From positions 186,001-250,000 of the forward strand of contig NZ_JAUOEL010000006.1 in NCBI RefSeq assembly GCF_030540765.1: a stretch of DNA of 64,000 nucleotides. The letters run 5' to 3'. This DNA comes from Flavivirga jejuensis (lineage in GTDB: Bacteria > Bacteroidota > Bacteroidia > Flavobacteriales > Flavobacteriaceae). Positions 36,703 through 46,572 of this stretch are shown in pieces. The stretch's first letter is position 1. Each line of letters opens with the position of its first letter. Under the pieces are notes generated by a model. That model did not search any database and was not told where the DNA came from. It worked only from the letters and a program-made list of their open reading frames with translations. Position numbers and translations under genes: made by a program.

Positions 36703-38613
36703 TTATAAATAATTATCAAACCCTAACCATCGTTGTTTTTTGTTTTTATCGATATAAAATACGTGCTCTTCTTTTCCTTTTGTAAGATTTCGTAACCATA
36801 ACAAAGAATTCTCAGGAGCATTATAATATAATACAGTATCTTTTGCAACTTGAGTCCCTAAACTTTTCCAATTTTTATTCCAATAAAAGAGTTCGTATTC
36901 GTCACCCATATTTATATGATTACCATCATTTCTAACTTGAAAATCAATAAACTTAATAGGTTTTGGCTCATTAAATTTAAGACCCAATGTGAAATTTTCA
37001 CCTCCTGAAAAAGATAAGGGGTCATTATCAAATGCACCATCACCCCATGAGTATTCAAAGTTGTTTTGTTTAATGACTTTACCAATTAATAGTTCCCTTT
37101 TCTCATCAAAGAAAGCTAACTTAGCAAAATAGGATTCTTTTCCATTTGAATTGAATCTTACATATTTAAATTTTTGTAATTCGTTTAATTCAATTGTTTG
37201 TAGATGTGTACTATTAAAATGGGATAATTCGTATATGATATTTGAATTATTGAAATCAGACGTGTTAGCCCCCTCAAAAAAACCTCCATTTAAAGAAGTG
37301 ATCCATTTTAACTTATTTCTATGCCTTGGAGTAGTTAGACCATATTTTCTTGTAAGTATTATAGAGTCCTGTTTAAATATAGTTGGTTCGAAATAGTGAA
37401 TTTGTTTATTTTTATTAATGTAGAAAGGATAATTAAAAGGAATAATTTCATTGTTTTGTAGTGTAGCTGCTATGTACAAGACATTTACCCCCAAATCGTC
37501 ATAGTGTATTAATTTCTTTTTATTTATTTCACCAAAACCTATCGGTATCCATTCGCGACTGATGTCAAAAACACATATTACAGGGTTTGAAAAAGGAGCA
37601 TTTAATTTATTTTCAACATCTATATCTATTGTCGGCACATATGTTCCAGTAACATCAAGTAAAAATGATAAAACATTAAATTTCTTTTGAGATGCAAATG
37701 TTAATCTATTAACTTTTGGAATGCTTTCTCCTATATATTCTATTTTGACATTTCTTTTTGCGAATACCTGAGTTGCATATTCATCGTCACCATACCTGAC
37801 ATAAATCCAAGAGTGCCCAGAAGAATGATGATTCCCCCAATGAGATATCATATCCTTGGTACAAATTATACCTAAAGCTCTAAAAACATGAACAAAATAA
37901 TTTACACCATCATCACATAATCCTATTCTAGACTTTTCAATTTGACTAATGCTTAATGGAATTGGGTAATATTTTCTTATTTGAGTCATATTTTCATGTC
38001 CAAATTCAGATGTGATAGAATCTACAACAGATATTAATGAAGTTCCTTTGTCTAGATAACTATAAACCCATGCATACTTTCTAAATAATTTTTCACGACT
38101 ATTTTCTTCTATAGGTTCATCATTATTTTTGTACGGTAAAATATAATTACAAAAATCATCAAAGGATGCTCTTTTATTTTTTGGGATTTTATTCCATGCC
38201 TCAAATGACAATTCAACATTATTGATTATGAAGTTAGAAGTTAAAACCTTAATATCAGAAACTAATTCAGTTCTTTTAGGAGTTGTATGTGTCATAGAAT
38301 CTAAAAGTTTTTCAAAAACATCTTTCCTAAACCTACTATTTGGATGGTTATTTATACTATCAAACGCACCCTCAAACCCTTTTATAGGTTTATAAGAAAA
38401 ATGATTGGGCATATTTTCTATGAGAAATAGTGCTGCTTTGTATTTAAGACTATCTCTAGGGTTTTCTTTATAAAAATTCAACACTTTTTCTAATTCATGT
38501 CTATTATCACCTGCTTCTTTTAATGCCAATTCTAAACTCTTAGGAATATCCGAACAAGAAACTATAGAAGTCAAACAGAAAATAAAAAAGCAATTATTTA
38601 TGTATTTCATCAT
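36703..38613 (-). CDS. transglutaminase-like lipoprotein, copy B
   Basis: A 636-residue lipoprotein (Cys20 in SIVSC), the same length as copy A and aligning end to end with it (shared SFEAWxxIPKNKRASFDDFCNYILPYK, GLCDDxVNY, GHSWIY, and the identical LLWLRNLTKGKEEHVF near the C-terminus). The possible catalytic Cys and His are kept. It lies 66 bp from copy A and 11 bp from the RND permease gene upstream, so cotranscription with the permease is likely. Duplication with both copies intact suggests selection for dose or for two substrates. The reaction (peptidase, crosslinking or binding only) is not evident. Confidence 0.72.
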   Translation of the reverse strand: MMKYINNCFFIFCLTSIVSCSDIPKSLELALKEAGDNRHELEKVLNFYKENPRDSLKYKAALFLIENMPNHFSYKPIKGFEGAFDSINNHPNSRFRKDVFEKLLDSMTHTTPKRTELVSDIKVLTSNFIINNVELSFEAWNKIPKNKRASFDDFCNYILPYKNNDEPIEENSREKLFRKYAWVYSYLDKGTSLISVVDSITSEFGHENMTQIRKYYPIPLSISQIEKSRIGLCDDGVNYFVHVFRALGIICTKDMISHWGNHHSSGHSWIYVRYGDDEYATQVFAKRNVKIEYIGESIPKVNRLTFASQKKFNVLSFLLDVTGTYVPTIDIDVENKLNAPFSNPVICVFDISREWIPIGFGEINKKKLIHYDDLGVNVLYIAATLQNNEIIPFNYPFYINKNKQIHYFEPTIFKQDSIILTRKYGLTTPRHRNKLKWITSLNGGFFEGANTSDFNNSNIIYELSHFNSTHLQTIELNELQKFKYVRFNSNGKESYFAKLAFFDEKRELLIGKVIKQNNFEYSWGDGAFDNDPLSFSGGENFTLGLKFNEPKPIKFIDFQVRNDGNHINMGDEYELFYWNKNWKSLGTQVAKDTVLYYNAPENSLLWLRNLTKGKEEHVFYIDKNKKQRWLGFDNYL

Positions 38614-38624
38614 GTTTTAGTTTA

Positions 38625-41600
38625 TTAAGTTTTTTTCAATATAAAAAGTGGTAAATAGATCACTATTCCTATTAAAGAAAATAGTAACCCTCCAATAGAC
38701 CCAGCTGCAAAAGAAAACCAAAAAGCTTCATTTTGTCCACTCCAAACAAAAGGTATTAAACCAACAATGGTTGATACTATAGTTAGAATTACTGGGATTA
38801 TTTTGTAATTATATGCTTTAAAATAAAGGAATTGTGCATTCTTTTTTGGGGATTGTCTTTTTAAATTGTTGTAGTCGTTAATAATATATAATGCCGAATT
38901 CACACTAATCCCGCATAGTAAAATAAAAGCCGCATAACCGCCTTGATCAAAATTAAAATCAAATAAACAAAAGGTTAAGAATACGCCAACAAAAGAAATA
39001 GGAATCATACTTATAATGGCAAAAGGTTGTTTTAAAGATTCTAATAGAACACTACATATAAAGAAAATAATAAAAATAACTACGAATAAATAATAGTACT
39101 GTTGCTTATCATTTTTATCCCAAGTATTATAGGATTTTTCAAGAACTTTATAGCCTATAGGTAATTTACTATTTAGCGTTTCAATATTACGATCTCTTAC
39201 CTTTTTTGCTAAAGGTTGTGTTCCTAAAAAATCATACGCTACTGTTAATCTATATTGTTGATTTGTTTTCTGAATGACATTCCCCGTTTTTCTTTTTTCA
39301 ATAGTTGCTAATTGGTCTAATTTATATTGCTTACTTTCAATAGAAATGGGTGTATGTTTTAAATCCCACACATTAAACTTCTTATAATCATCAGATACCA
39401 ATTTTACTTGTTGTAATTCATTATTTTGAATAATAGACGTTAATGTCCCTGAGTGTACTTGGTTATTTAAATAGCTGTAAACATGTGTTTTAGAAACACC
39501 TGCTATAGCTAGTTTTTCTAAGTCAAAATCTAAATAATATTCATTAAGTGCACTACTTCTCCAGCGGTTACCAGTAATCTCAGCGTCTTTAACTCTACCA
39601 GAAGAGTTTTCAACTAGTTGTTTTTTTAAAATTTCTGCAAAGCTGTATAATTTATCATAATTATAACCTTCCAATACTATACTATTATTTTTATACCCTG
39701 TGTGAAGAGCATTCGAAAAACCTCTTCCTACACCACTAACAGACCAATCTAAACCACCCAAACTAATAGCTTTAGATTCTAATAGACTTTTTAATGTATA
39801 TGGGAAGGCTCCAAATTCGAATTCATCTTTAAAATAAATAGAAATACTAGAATTTTTATAACTATTAATACGGGTCTCATAAAGTGCTACTTCTTCAAAG
39901 TGCCCTATATAGTTTTCCATTTTAATAACAACATCATTAAGTTGTTCAATGGTGCAGCCATCTGGCATGCTACCCGTTACTCTAAGCGTTGTTCGTTCTG
40001 GTTCGCTATAATATGAATTTTCAAAGACATCTTCTGTAAATAACCTTAAAGAACCTCCTAAAATTTTTTCTAAGGTAGGACGCATTTCTGTATTAAACCA
40101 TTCATTACCCAAAGTCTTATTATAGATACTTGTCAAATTATCATCTCCTTCCATGTCTTTGGGAAGCAAATGTAAAGGCAAGCCAAAACCTAAAATGAAA
40201 AATACTATAAATACCCATTTAAATGGTGGTTTTCGCATCCATCTTAGTATGTTCGTGTATTTTCTGGTAAATTTATAAATGCGGCGTTTTCGTTTTCTGG
40301 AGAATTTAATACGTTTTTGTTCTAAATTCATTTTCTCTAATAAAGCAGGAACATAATACAGAGATGTTAATAAAGACACACCAATATTGATGGCAATAAC
40401 CAAAGCAAAATCCCATAAATTATTACGTTGACTTTCTTCTAATAAAAAAATCACCATTAAAGCACCAATGGTTGTTAAAGTGGCCGCTAGAATTGCTAAA
40501 AATGCTTTTTTATCTCCTTTGTTTCGTAAGTGATCAATCATAATGATACTATTGTCTATGATGATACCAAACGAAATGGTGATACCTGCAAATGAATACA
40601 GTTGAAGTTCTACCTTAAACAGATAATAAAAAATAACAGCTACTAGAAGATTTGTTATAATACTTAGGAATAAAACCCCTAAATATTTGAAGCTTCTATT
40701 TATTAGAACAATTAAGACCAACAAAATTAAAAAAGAAAAAAAAGTCCTTAATTCAATTTTTTGTAGTTCTTCAACAATATATTCGGTGGTGTCTTGTGTT
40801 AGTTTTATAGAGTAACCCATCGGAAGATCCTTTTTTATGATATCTACAAGATTCCGAACCTCTTTTGCTAAGGCTATAGTATTAACACCTTTCTCTCCAT
40901 AAACAACCAGATTAACCGTGTTTAATCCATTAACTCTATAATAGTTATCTATGGCACCTTCTTTATACCTCGCTACGGCTAAATTCTCTAAATAAATAAT
41001 TCTGTTTTTTATTTTTTTTATGGGGATTTGCCCCCAAATAATAACATCATCTTCCAATTTATGTTTTAAAACTATAGCTATTTCTTGAATGGTTTCACTG
41101 TATTTTGATGTTAAAATACCATTCCCTAATGCTTGACTTTTTAAAAAGTCATTTATTGCTATTTCAATATCATTTACAGTGATGCCTAGTTGTATGAGTT
41201 TTTTGTTATCATATTCTAATACCCATTCAAAAGGAGCCGCACCATATACATTAATTTGATTAATCCCTTTAATATTTGACAATTTAGGAACCACATGATT
41301 TTCGGTATGTTTTTTAATAAGATAAGGACTCTCATTGGCATTAACACTATAAGAAATAATAGGCGTATTATTTTCGTTTGCACTACTTAAAGATAATTGT
41401 GGGTAACTAACACCTTCAGGAAGTTCCGAATAGCTTTGTCTTATTAAGTTTGCTATTTCAAAACGAACCATATCTATATCCGCATTTTTCTTAAAATCGA
41501 TAGAAATGGAACCACGTCCTTTATTAGATTCTGAGCTTATTTCTTTAATGTCTTTGATCGTATTAAAAACACCTTCTAGTTTAGAAGTTACTTCTTGTTC

Positions 41601-41765
41601 TATAACTTTGGCAGAAGCGTCCTGCCAGCTAAAATTTACATTTAAAGACGGTGCTTTTTTTGAAGGGGTTAACTGTATACTTAATAAGGGGATTAAACTG
41701 ACGCCGATTATGGAAAGACAAACAAAAATTAAAATAATAGAAAAAGAGGATGGTTTACGTTTCAT
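38625..41765 (-). CDS. RND-family efflux permease (first system)
   Basis: A 1046-residue inner-membrane resistance-nodulation-division permease, the usual HAE/CzcA length. It has 12 predicted membrane segments in two halves, porter domains with IRQSYSELPEGVSYPQLS and VYGEKGVNTIALAKEVR, and TM4 ITISFGIIIDNSIIMIDHLRNKG with the proton-relay Asp. No membrane-fusion or outer-membrane partner is adjacent; those lie with the second RND gene at 51.2-57.0 kb. It is 110 bp downstream of the signal peptidase gene and 11 bp upstream of the transglutaminase-like pair. The substrate is unknown; the context suggests a peptide or a metal. Confidence 0.9.
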   Translation of the reverse strand: MKRKPSSFSIILIFVCLSIIGVSLIPLLSIQLTPSKKAPSLNVNFSWQDASAKVIEQEVTSKLEGVFNTIKDIKEISSESNKGRGSISIDFKKNADIDMVRFEIANLIRQSYSELPEGVSYPQLSLSSANENNTPIISYSVNANESPYLIKKHTENHVVPKLSNIKGINQINVYGAAPFEWVLEYDNKKLIQLGITVNDIEIAINDFLKSQALGNGILTSKYSETIQEIAIVLKHKLEDDVIIWGQIPIKKIKNRIIYLENLAVARYKEGAIDNYYRVNGLNTVNLVVYGEKGVNTIALAKEVRNLVDIIKKDLPMGYSIKLTQDTTEYIVEELQKIELRTFFSFLILLVLIVLINRSFKYLGVLFLSIITNLLVAVIFYYLFKVELQLYSFAGITISFGIIIDNSIIMIDHLRNKGDKKAFLAILAATLTTIGALMVIFLLEESQRNNLWDFALVIAINIGVSLLTSLYYVPALLEKMNLEQKRIKFSRKRKRRIYKFTRKYTNILRWMRKPPFKWVFIVFFILGFGLPLHLLPKDMEGDDNLTSIYNKTLGNEWFNTEMRPTLEKILGGSLRLFTEDVFENSYYSEPERTTLRVTGSMPDGCTIEQLNDVVIKMENYIGHFEEVALYETRINSYKNSSISIYFKDEFEFGAFPYTLKSLLESKAISLGGLDWSVSGVGRGFSNALHTGYKNNSIVLEGYNYDKLYSFAEILKKQLVENSSGRVKDAEITGNRWRSSALNEYYLDFDLEKLAIAGVSKTHVYSYLNNQVHSGTLTSIIQNNELQQVKLVSDDYKKFNVWDLKHTPISIESKQYKLDQLATIEKRKTGNVIQKTNQQYRLTVAYDFLGTQPLAKKVRDRNIETLNSKLPIGYKVLEKSYNTWDKNDKQQYYYLFVVIFIIFFICSVLLESLKQPFAIISMIPISFVGVFLTFCLFDFNFDQGGYAAFILLCGISVNSALYIINDYNNLKRQSPKKNAQFLYFKAYNYKIIPVILTIVSTIVGLIPFVWSGQNEAFWFSFAAGSIGGLLFSLIGIVIYLPLFILKKT

Positions 41766-41875
41766 CTGTTTGTTTTTGTAAGACGTAATTTGCCAATAAT
41801 CATTTCAGTTAGTATTAACTTTATGGTTATGGTTCTTTTCATATTTCAATTCTTGTTTTATTTTTTGTAATATTA

Positions 41876-43003
41876 TTAATTTACAGTTTTAAATAGTCTA
41901 TCCCATCTAAATTTGTCTTGATAATTAGAAAACAGGACACATTGTACTTTACCGACTATTTGCTCTTCGGGTACTGGTCCCAAGTATCTAGAATCCTTAG
42001 AGTTTTTTCTATTATCACCCAACATGAAGTAATAATTTTTCTTAAAAATATAATGATTTTCTTTTTCCCCATTTATTAAGTATACTCCTCTAATGTTTTT
42101 TATTTTGACTCCTTCATAAGCATAAATCAATTTTTTATAAAGAAGATAGTTTTTGGGATTTAAGTTAATTCTCATCTCTTTTTTAGGAATTATATAAGGT
42201 CCATATTCGTCCCAACTCCATTTGTTATGTTTAGATTTCGGATAAGCATTAAGAGGAGGTGTTACTATTTTTATGCCTTTTATTAAATTTAATCCTACGA
42301 GTTTGTTTTTATCTTGGATTGATAATGTAGCTATAAAATGATCTTGTTTTGTTCTGTTATATTCAATATTTAAACCTAGGGAATCTAATTTATTATTGAA
42401 TGTTTTTCTGTCATTAACTTTGAATTCGTACTTATTAAGTATTAGGTTAGATGGATACAATAATTTATTATTTATATAGACATCTCCTTGTTTTATAATT
42501 ATTGTGTCTCCTGCAATAGCCATACAACGCTTTACATAGGTGTTTTTATTTATATCAAACACCATGATATCGCCATTTTTTATAATTGTAGTACCAGATA
42601 GTCGCTTATATTTCCACCAATTTGAGTTCATGGAGGCTCTTGTCTTGTCATTTAAATAGAAAGCAATATTAACCCAAGGAATTTCAAAAGGAGAACGCGG
42701 TAGTTTTGGTCCATACTTTAATTTATTTACGATTATAACATCACCATAATATAAAGTATTATTCATTGAAGAGCTGGGTATTTTATAAATATCGAATAGA
42801 AGTATTTTGATACTTACAGATGCTGAAAATATTAAAAATAAAAAATAAATATTTTTTGTGTATTTATAAAAAACAGGATGTTTAATAAACCTTATTAGAT
42901 GAAATAAACCAAAGAGTAATAGCATTATTAAAGATAACCACCAAAGCCCAAATAGAAATAAAATAAAGCTCAAAATGATAAAAAATAATGATTGTACTTT
43001 CAT
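41876..43003 (-). CDS. S26-family type I signal peptidase, accessory copy
   Basis: A 375-residue membrane peptidase. Two or three N-terminal membrane segments (about 4-33 and 52-70) precede the catalytic Ser in KIPSSSMNNTL (S79, just before Met) and the general-base Lys in YVKRCMAIAGD (K158). The C-terminal box MLGDNRKNSKDSRYLGPVPEEQIVGK is complete. A long insert between K158 and that box (about 175-320) is typical of Bacteroidota members. It lies between an RND permease and a TonB receptor, in a locus with AxA-containing peptide precursors, so it may process them; this is inference. A housekeeping LepB is expected elsewhere. Confidence 0.88.
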   Translation of the reverse strand: MKVQSLFFIILSFILFLFGLWWLSLIMLLLFGLFHLIRFIKHPVFYKYTKNIYFLFLIFSASVSIKILLFDIYKIPSSSMNNTLYYGDVIIVNKLKYGPKLPRSPFEIPWVNIAFYLNDKTRASMNSNWWKYKRLSGTTIIKNGDIMVFDINKNTYVKRCMAIAGDTIIIKQGDVYINNKLLYPSNLILNKYEFKVNDRKTFNNKLDSLGLNIEYNRTKQDHFIATLSIQDKNKLVGLNLIKGIKIVTPPLNAYPKSKHNKWSWDEYGPYIIPKKEMRINLNPKNYLLYKKLIYAYEGVKIKNIRGVYLINGEKENHYIFKKNYYFMLGDNRKNSKDSRYLGPVPEEQIVGKVQCVLFSNYQDKFRWDRLFKTVN

Positions 43004-43172
43004 GAATTAAGTGATTATATCTATTTTAATCTGGACCATTCCTAGCCAATCATCGCTTTTTTTAACATCTATCTTTTTTAGTTATTCATAATAAATCTCT
43101 ATGTAGCTCTGGTTATTTATAGATATTTTATTAGCAACGAATTCTATTTATTATTCCCTTTTTATAAATATA

Positions 43173-45392
43173 TTAAAATTTATATTCGATTATTCCTTTG
43201 ATGAAAAATGGAGTTCCTGGTGTGAAATGTATTTCTTCTACTGGAATTGTTTCATTTTGTAATCTTGATTCTGTGGCAAATTGAGTTTCATTCCATTTCG
43301 TATTCAAAAGGTTTTGAACCTGTAGTTGAAAGCTCAGTTTTTTCCAGTTATAGCCCATATTAAAATCAATAACTGAATATCCTTCAGCAATAATAGAGTT
43401 GTCTTCATTGGCAGGTCTATCTTTAATAAACCTTAAATTAGCTCCTCCATAAATCCCAAATTCATGTTTAATATTAAGTCCGCTTGCCAAAATAAAATCT
43501 GGAGCTAAAGGAATATAATCTTCTCCTACTTCTTCTTCTGTTGCTCTAGCATATGTATAATTAGTATCTAAATTCCAGTACAACCAATCTATTGGTTGAT
43601 ACCTTAGACTAAAATCAAGACCTTGTCTTCTTGTTTTTCCACTAGGTTCTACTATTCCTGCATCCCCTACATAGACAAACTCTTGTTCTAAAAACAAATA
43701 CCAGTATGCTGTATTTATTAACAATTGCTGGGTAGGTTTCCATATAAAACCTGAATCAAAACCATAAGCAGCAGGAAGCGTTTTTCTTCCTGCTTGAGTA
43801 ACAACAACGCGTGTATCGTTAGAATGAAATCCTTTGCCGCTTTTTAAATAAATCTGTAGGTTATCAGAATAATTATACAGCACATTTAATTTAGGGCTAA
43901 TAATTCTTTTAGAAGATGTTTGAGTTTTATAATTTGGTAATAAAGCATCATTATATTGAAAATTAAAAGAATCAAACCGTAAACCAGGGTTAACAGCCCA
44001 TTTACCCAAATTAAAAATGGCTTTGAAGTAAACCCCTAAATTAGTTTCATGAATATTACCTAACTGTATTTCTTCTAATGTTTCGCTTCTATTTACAGTA
44101 TGAGAAAGTTCATTATTAAAACTTTGATCGTTTCTTAAGGTTATCCCTGCTTGCCAATTACCATCTACATTATTAATAGAAAATAATTTGCTATATTCAC
44201 TATTTAATCCAAAAATATTTCTATTTTCTTTTTGCTTGATTTGATCACCGTTTACTGGGTCTTCAAGGAAAAAAGTGAAGTTTGAATATAATTCAAAATT
44301 ATACCTACTGTAATACAAACTGTTTTTTATAACGGATTGCTCATCTATATATTTGTCATAATTAACTAAAACATTGGTTCTATTTGTATACCCTCCTTCT
44401 GTATCATCGATAGCCCCAAACCGCGTAATCAGACCATTACCTACAGCTCTTTGTGGAATTTGTCCCGATGCATCCCACTTACTTGAGAAATGTGATACTG
44501 TTAGACCAACTTTATCTTCGTTCGAAACATTTCCTGTATATTTTCCAAATATATTAGTTCTATTAAAGTTTTGAGAACTTTCAAAAAAACCATCATTAGC
44601 AAGTTGCTCCATGGCTATATAACTATCGTTCTTGTCGTTGTCTAATAATTTAAACATGCCCAAAAGACGACTCGTACCAAACTTACCTAATTCCATTTTT
44701 ATCAAGTTATTGGTTACATTTCGTTTTGTTTTAAAATTAACATAACCAGCCGTATTAAAATTTCCTTGATCGGCATAGTAAGCACCTTTATCAAAATCAA
44801 TTACATTCAACGTTTCCGAAATAACAAAATGTAAATCTGAATACCCTTGCCCATGTGCATGCGATACCATATTTACAGGTAAACCATCAACATTAATACT
44901 AATATCGGTACCATGATCAATATCAAAACCTCTTAAAAAAATTTGTTCTGCTTTCCCTCCTCCTGCATGTTGACCAATAAAAAGACCTGGGACTTTCCTC
45001 AAAATATCTTGCGATGAATTAACAGGATTCAATTCTATATCTATTGCTGTAATTAGGTTTAGGGCATTTATTTTAGGAGAGAGAACCACCTCTTTTAGAG
45101 AAATAGATTTTTCTTTTAAAATTATAATAATAGGAGAAGAAAGAGAATTAATAATTGTATTGTTAATTTCATATCCAATATGAGATACTTTAAGAGTATC
45201 ACCAACATTTATGTCCTCAAGAACAAATTCCCCCTTTTTATTACTATGTGTATGATGTTTAGTAGCAAGGTCTAATATTTGCACATCAGAGATAGATTCT
45301 TTTTCGGTGTTAATAACCTTTCCTTTTAAAGATTGTCCAAAAGTATATGATTGTAATAGTAGTAAAGTAACTGTGATTATTATTTGTTTCAA
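43173..45392 (-). CDS. TonB-dependent receptor with His-containing plug motif
   Basis: A 739-residue outer-membrane receptor: signal peptide, a carboxypeptidase-regulatory-like domain (about 22-95, LKGKVINTEKESISDVQIL), plug (DILRKVPGLFIGQHAGGGKAEQ, FLRGFDIDHGTDI, VDGLPVNMVSHAHGQGYSDL) and a 22-strand barrel ending VQNLLNTKW ... FFIKGIIEYKF. The HAHGQGYSDLHF plug motif defines a receptor group I associate with small, possibly metal-related ligands; the ligand is not known. The start is TTG at 45392, which immediately precedes the signal peptide KQIIITVTLLLL. No SusD partner. It is the only receptor in the accessory locus. Confidence 0.88.
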   Translation of the reverse strand: MKQIIITVTLLLLQSYTFGQSLKGKVINTEKESISDVQILDLATKHHTHSNKKGEFVLEDINVGDTLKVSHIGYEINNTIINSLSSPIIIILKEKSISLKEVVLSPKINALNLITAIDIELNPVNSSQDILRKVPGLFIGQHAGGGKAEQIFLRGFDIDHGTDISINVDGLPVNMVSHAHGQGYSDLHFVISETLNVIDFDKGAYYADQGNFNTAGYVNFKTKRNVTNNLIKMELGKFGTSRLLGMFKLLDNDKNDSYIAMEQLANDGFFESSQNFNRTNIFGKYTGNVSNEDKVGLTVSHFSSKWDASGQIPQRAVGNGLITRFGAIDDTEGGYTNRTNVLVNYDKYIDEQSVIKNSLYYSRYNFELYSNFTFFLEDPVNGDQIKQKENRNIFGLNSEYSKLFSINNVDGNWQAGITLRNDQSFNNELSHTVNRSETLEEIQLGNIHETNLGVYFKAIFNLGKWAVNPGLRFDSFNFQYNDALLPNYKTQTSSKRIISPKLNVLYNYSDNLQIYLKSGKGFHSNDTRVVVTQAGRKTLPAAYGFDSGFIWKPTQQLLINTAYWYLFLEQEFVYVGDAGIVEPSGKTRRQGLDFSLRYQPIDWLYWNLDTNYTYARATEEEVGEDYIPLAPDFILASGLNIKHEFGIYGGANLRFIKDRPANEDNSIIAEGYSVIDFNMGYNWKKLSFQLQVQNLLNTKWNETQFATESRLQNETIPVEEIHFTPGTPFFIKGIIEYKF

Positions 45393-45699
45393 TTTGTAGA
45401 GCTTATTTTTTTAGTTCTCAGTCTATTTTTTGAAGTATAATTACCCACATCAATACCCTAACTTTTATTAGATAGTTTAAATTTATGGGATGGTATATTC
45501 TAAGGTTATTTCTCTAAACGAACTAAAGGATTTTTATTTATTCTTTTATTAAAGGAATCTTAATAGTGTACAAGTACCTATATTATTCTTATTATTTATT
45601 TGTTGATAACAAAACATTTTTTGTATAAAAACGTTCTTTTATTAATTTCTTTTTAGTAAAAAAAGGTGCATTTATATCAAAGTAGAAACATCTTGTTAT
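45393..45699. other. 307-bp gap without a gene
   Basis: AT-rich; no open frame of note on either strand. No clear hairpin or TAnnTTTG element on the minus strand. It may hold the promoter of the TonB receptor gene, but I cannot point to it. Confidence 0.5.
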
Positions 45700-46179
45700 T
45701 TAATTCTCGTCTATATATTTTTCATTAATAGCATTTATAAAAATATCATCCTCTTTCGCTTTGTTTATGATTAAGACTTCCCCTTCAATTGTTAATTTTA
45801 CTGGAGAATCTTCACCATTGTAATACACTGTTATTGGTTTATTAAATTTTCCGGGAGTTTCAGCATCATAAAATACATTAATTTCCCCTATTTCATTTGG
45901 CGGTATTTGGCCCTTTGGCCATTCAGGTACAGTACATCCACAAATTGTTTTTACATCCTTTATCTGTAAAGGTTCTTGTCCTGTATTTAAAAATTTAAAA
46001 ACAAAATTAACTTCTTGTTTTACAGGAATTTTATTGAAATCGTAGAGCTTTGTTTCAAAAACGATATTGGTATTATGTAATGCACCATTTTTTTTTTTAC
46101 ATGAATAAAAGAACACGGTGCATGTAATTGTAAATAGAATTATTATGATGCCTTTGCTATTTTTTTTAATTGTATTCAT
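45700..46179 (-). CDS. DUF1573 lipoprotein
   Basis: A 159-residue lipoprotein (lipobox FFYSC, Cys27) with an Ig-like DUF1573 domain: FVFKFLNTGQEPLQIKDVKTICGCTVPEWPKGQI and GEINVFYDAETPGKF. The paired cysteines of ICGCTVP are the family signature. I use ATG 46179; the frame is open 15 nt further to a GTG. DUF1573 proteins are common companions of 6-bladed propeller lipoproteins and peptide precursors in Bacteroidota. Their role is unknown; the Cys pair might handle a thiol or metal. It follows peptide gene P1 by 76 bp. Confidence 0.88.
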   Translation of the reverse strand: MNTIKKNSKGIIIILFTITCTVFFYSCKKKNGALHNTNIVFETKLYDFNKIPVKQEVNFVFKFLNTGQEPLQIKDVKTICGCTVPEWPKGQIPPNEIGEINVFYDAETPGKFNKPITVYYNGEDSPVKLTIEGEVLIINKAKEDDIFINAINEKYIDEN

Positions 46180-46255
46180 TAATAATATTTTCACTTTTAA
46201 AAACTAGGAGTATTATATAATTTGTTTACTATTTTAAAAAACCACTATCGTTAGT

Positions 46256-46495
46256 TTAATCACAAGGACAAGACATCAAATTAGTACTTTTACAATAATA
46301 CCCTCCTAAACCAAAACTACAGGGCCCATGATTATGATCAGAACCTTCTCCATGAGCTTGAGCACTTTTTAAACTAAAAGAAAGCAAATCAATACTATTA
46401 CTGTTTTTTTTAATGCTGTTTGAATTTGTTGATAATCCAACGGCCAGCAAACAAACAAATGTACTTGCTGCTAAAAATTTTACTGTTTTTTTCAT
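46256..46495 (-). CDS. secreted peptide precursor P1 (AQA-leader family)
   Basis: A 79-residue precursor: hydrophobic segment (about 6-22), a Ser/Asn-rich spacer, then the leader signature SIDLLSFSLKSAQA (34-47) followed by HGEG. The mature part would be about 32 residues, with H48, H54, H56 and C59, C68, C76, C78. P1, P2 and P4 share MKKxxKxLAxSxxVC and S(V/I)DLLxFSLKxAQA, and diverge after it, as expected of leader plus variable core. ATG 46495 gives this leader; the frame continues open for 51 nt more. The layout (membrane segment, spacer, AxA just before GE) parallels NVEALA-type peptides of Bacteroides. Confidence 0.75.
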   Translation of the reverse strand: MKKTVKFLAASTFVCLLAVGLSTNSNSIKKNSNSIDLLSFSLKSAQAHGEGSDHNHGPCSFGLGGYYCKSTNLMSCPCD

Positions 46496-46572
46496 TTTAT
46501 AGTTGTTATTAAGGTTATAAATAATACTATTATTTATTAAAAACATACCGTTTTTTAGGTGGTAAGTTATTT

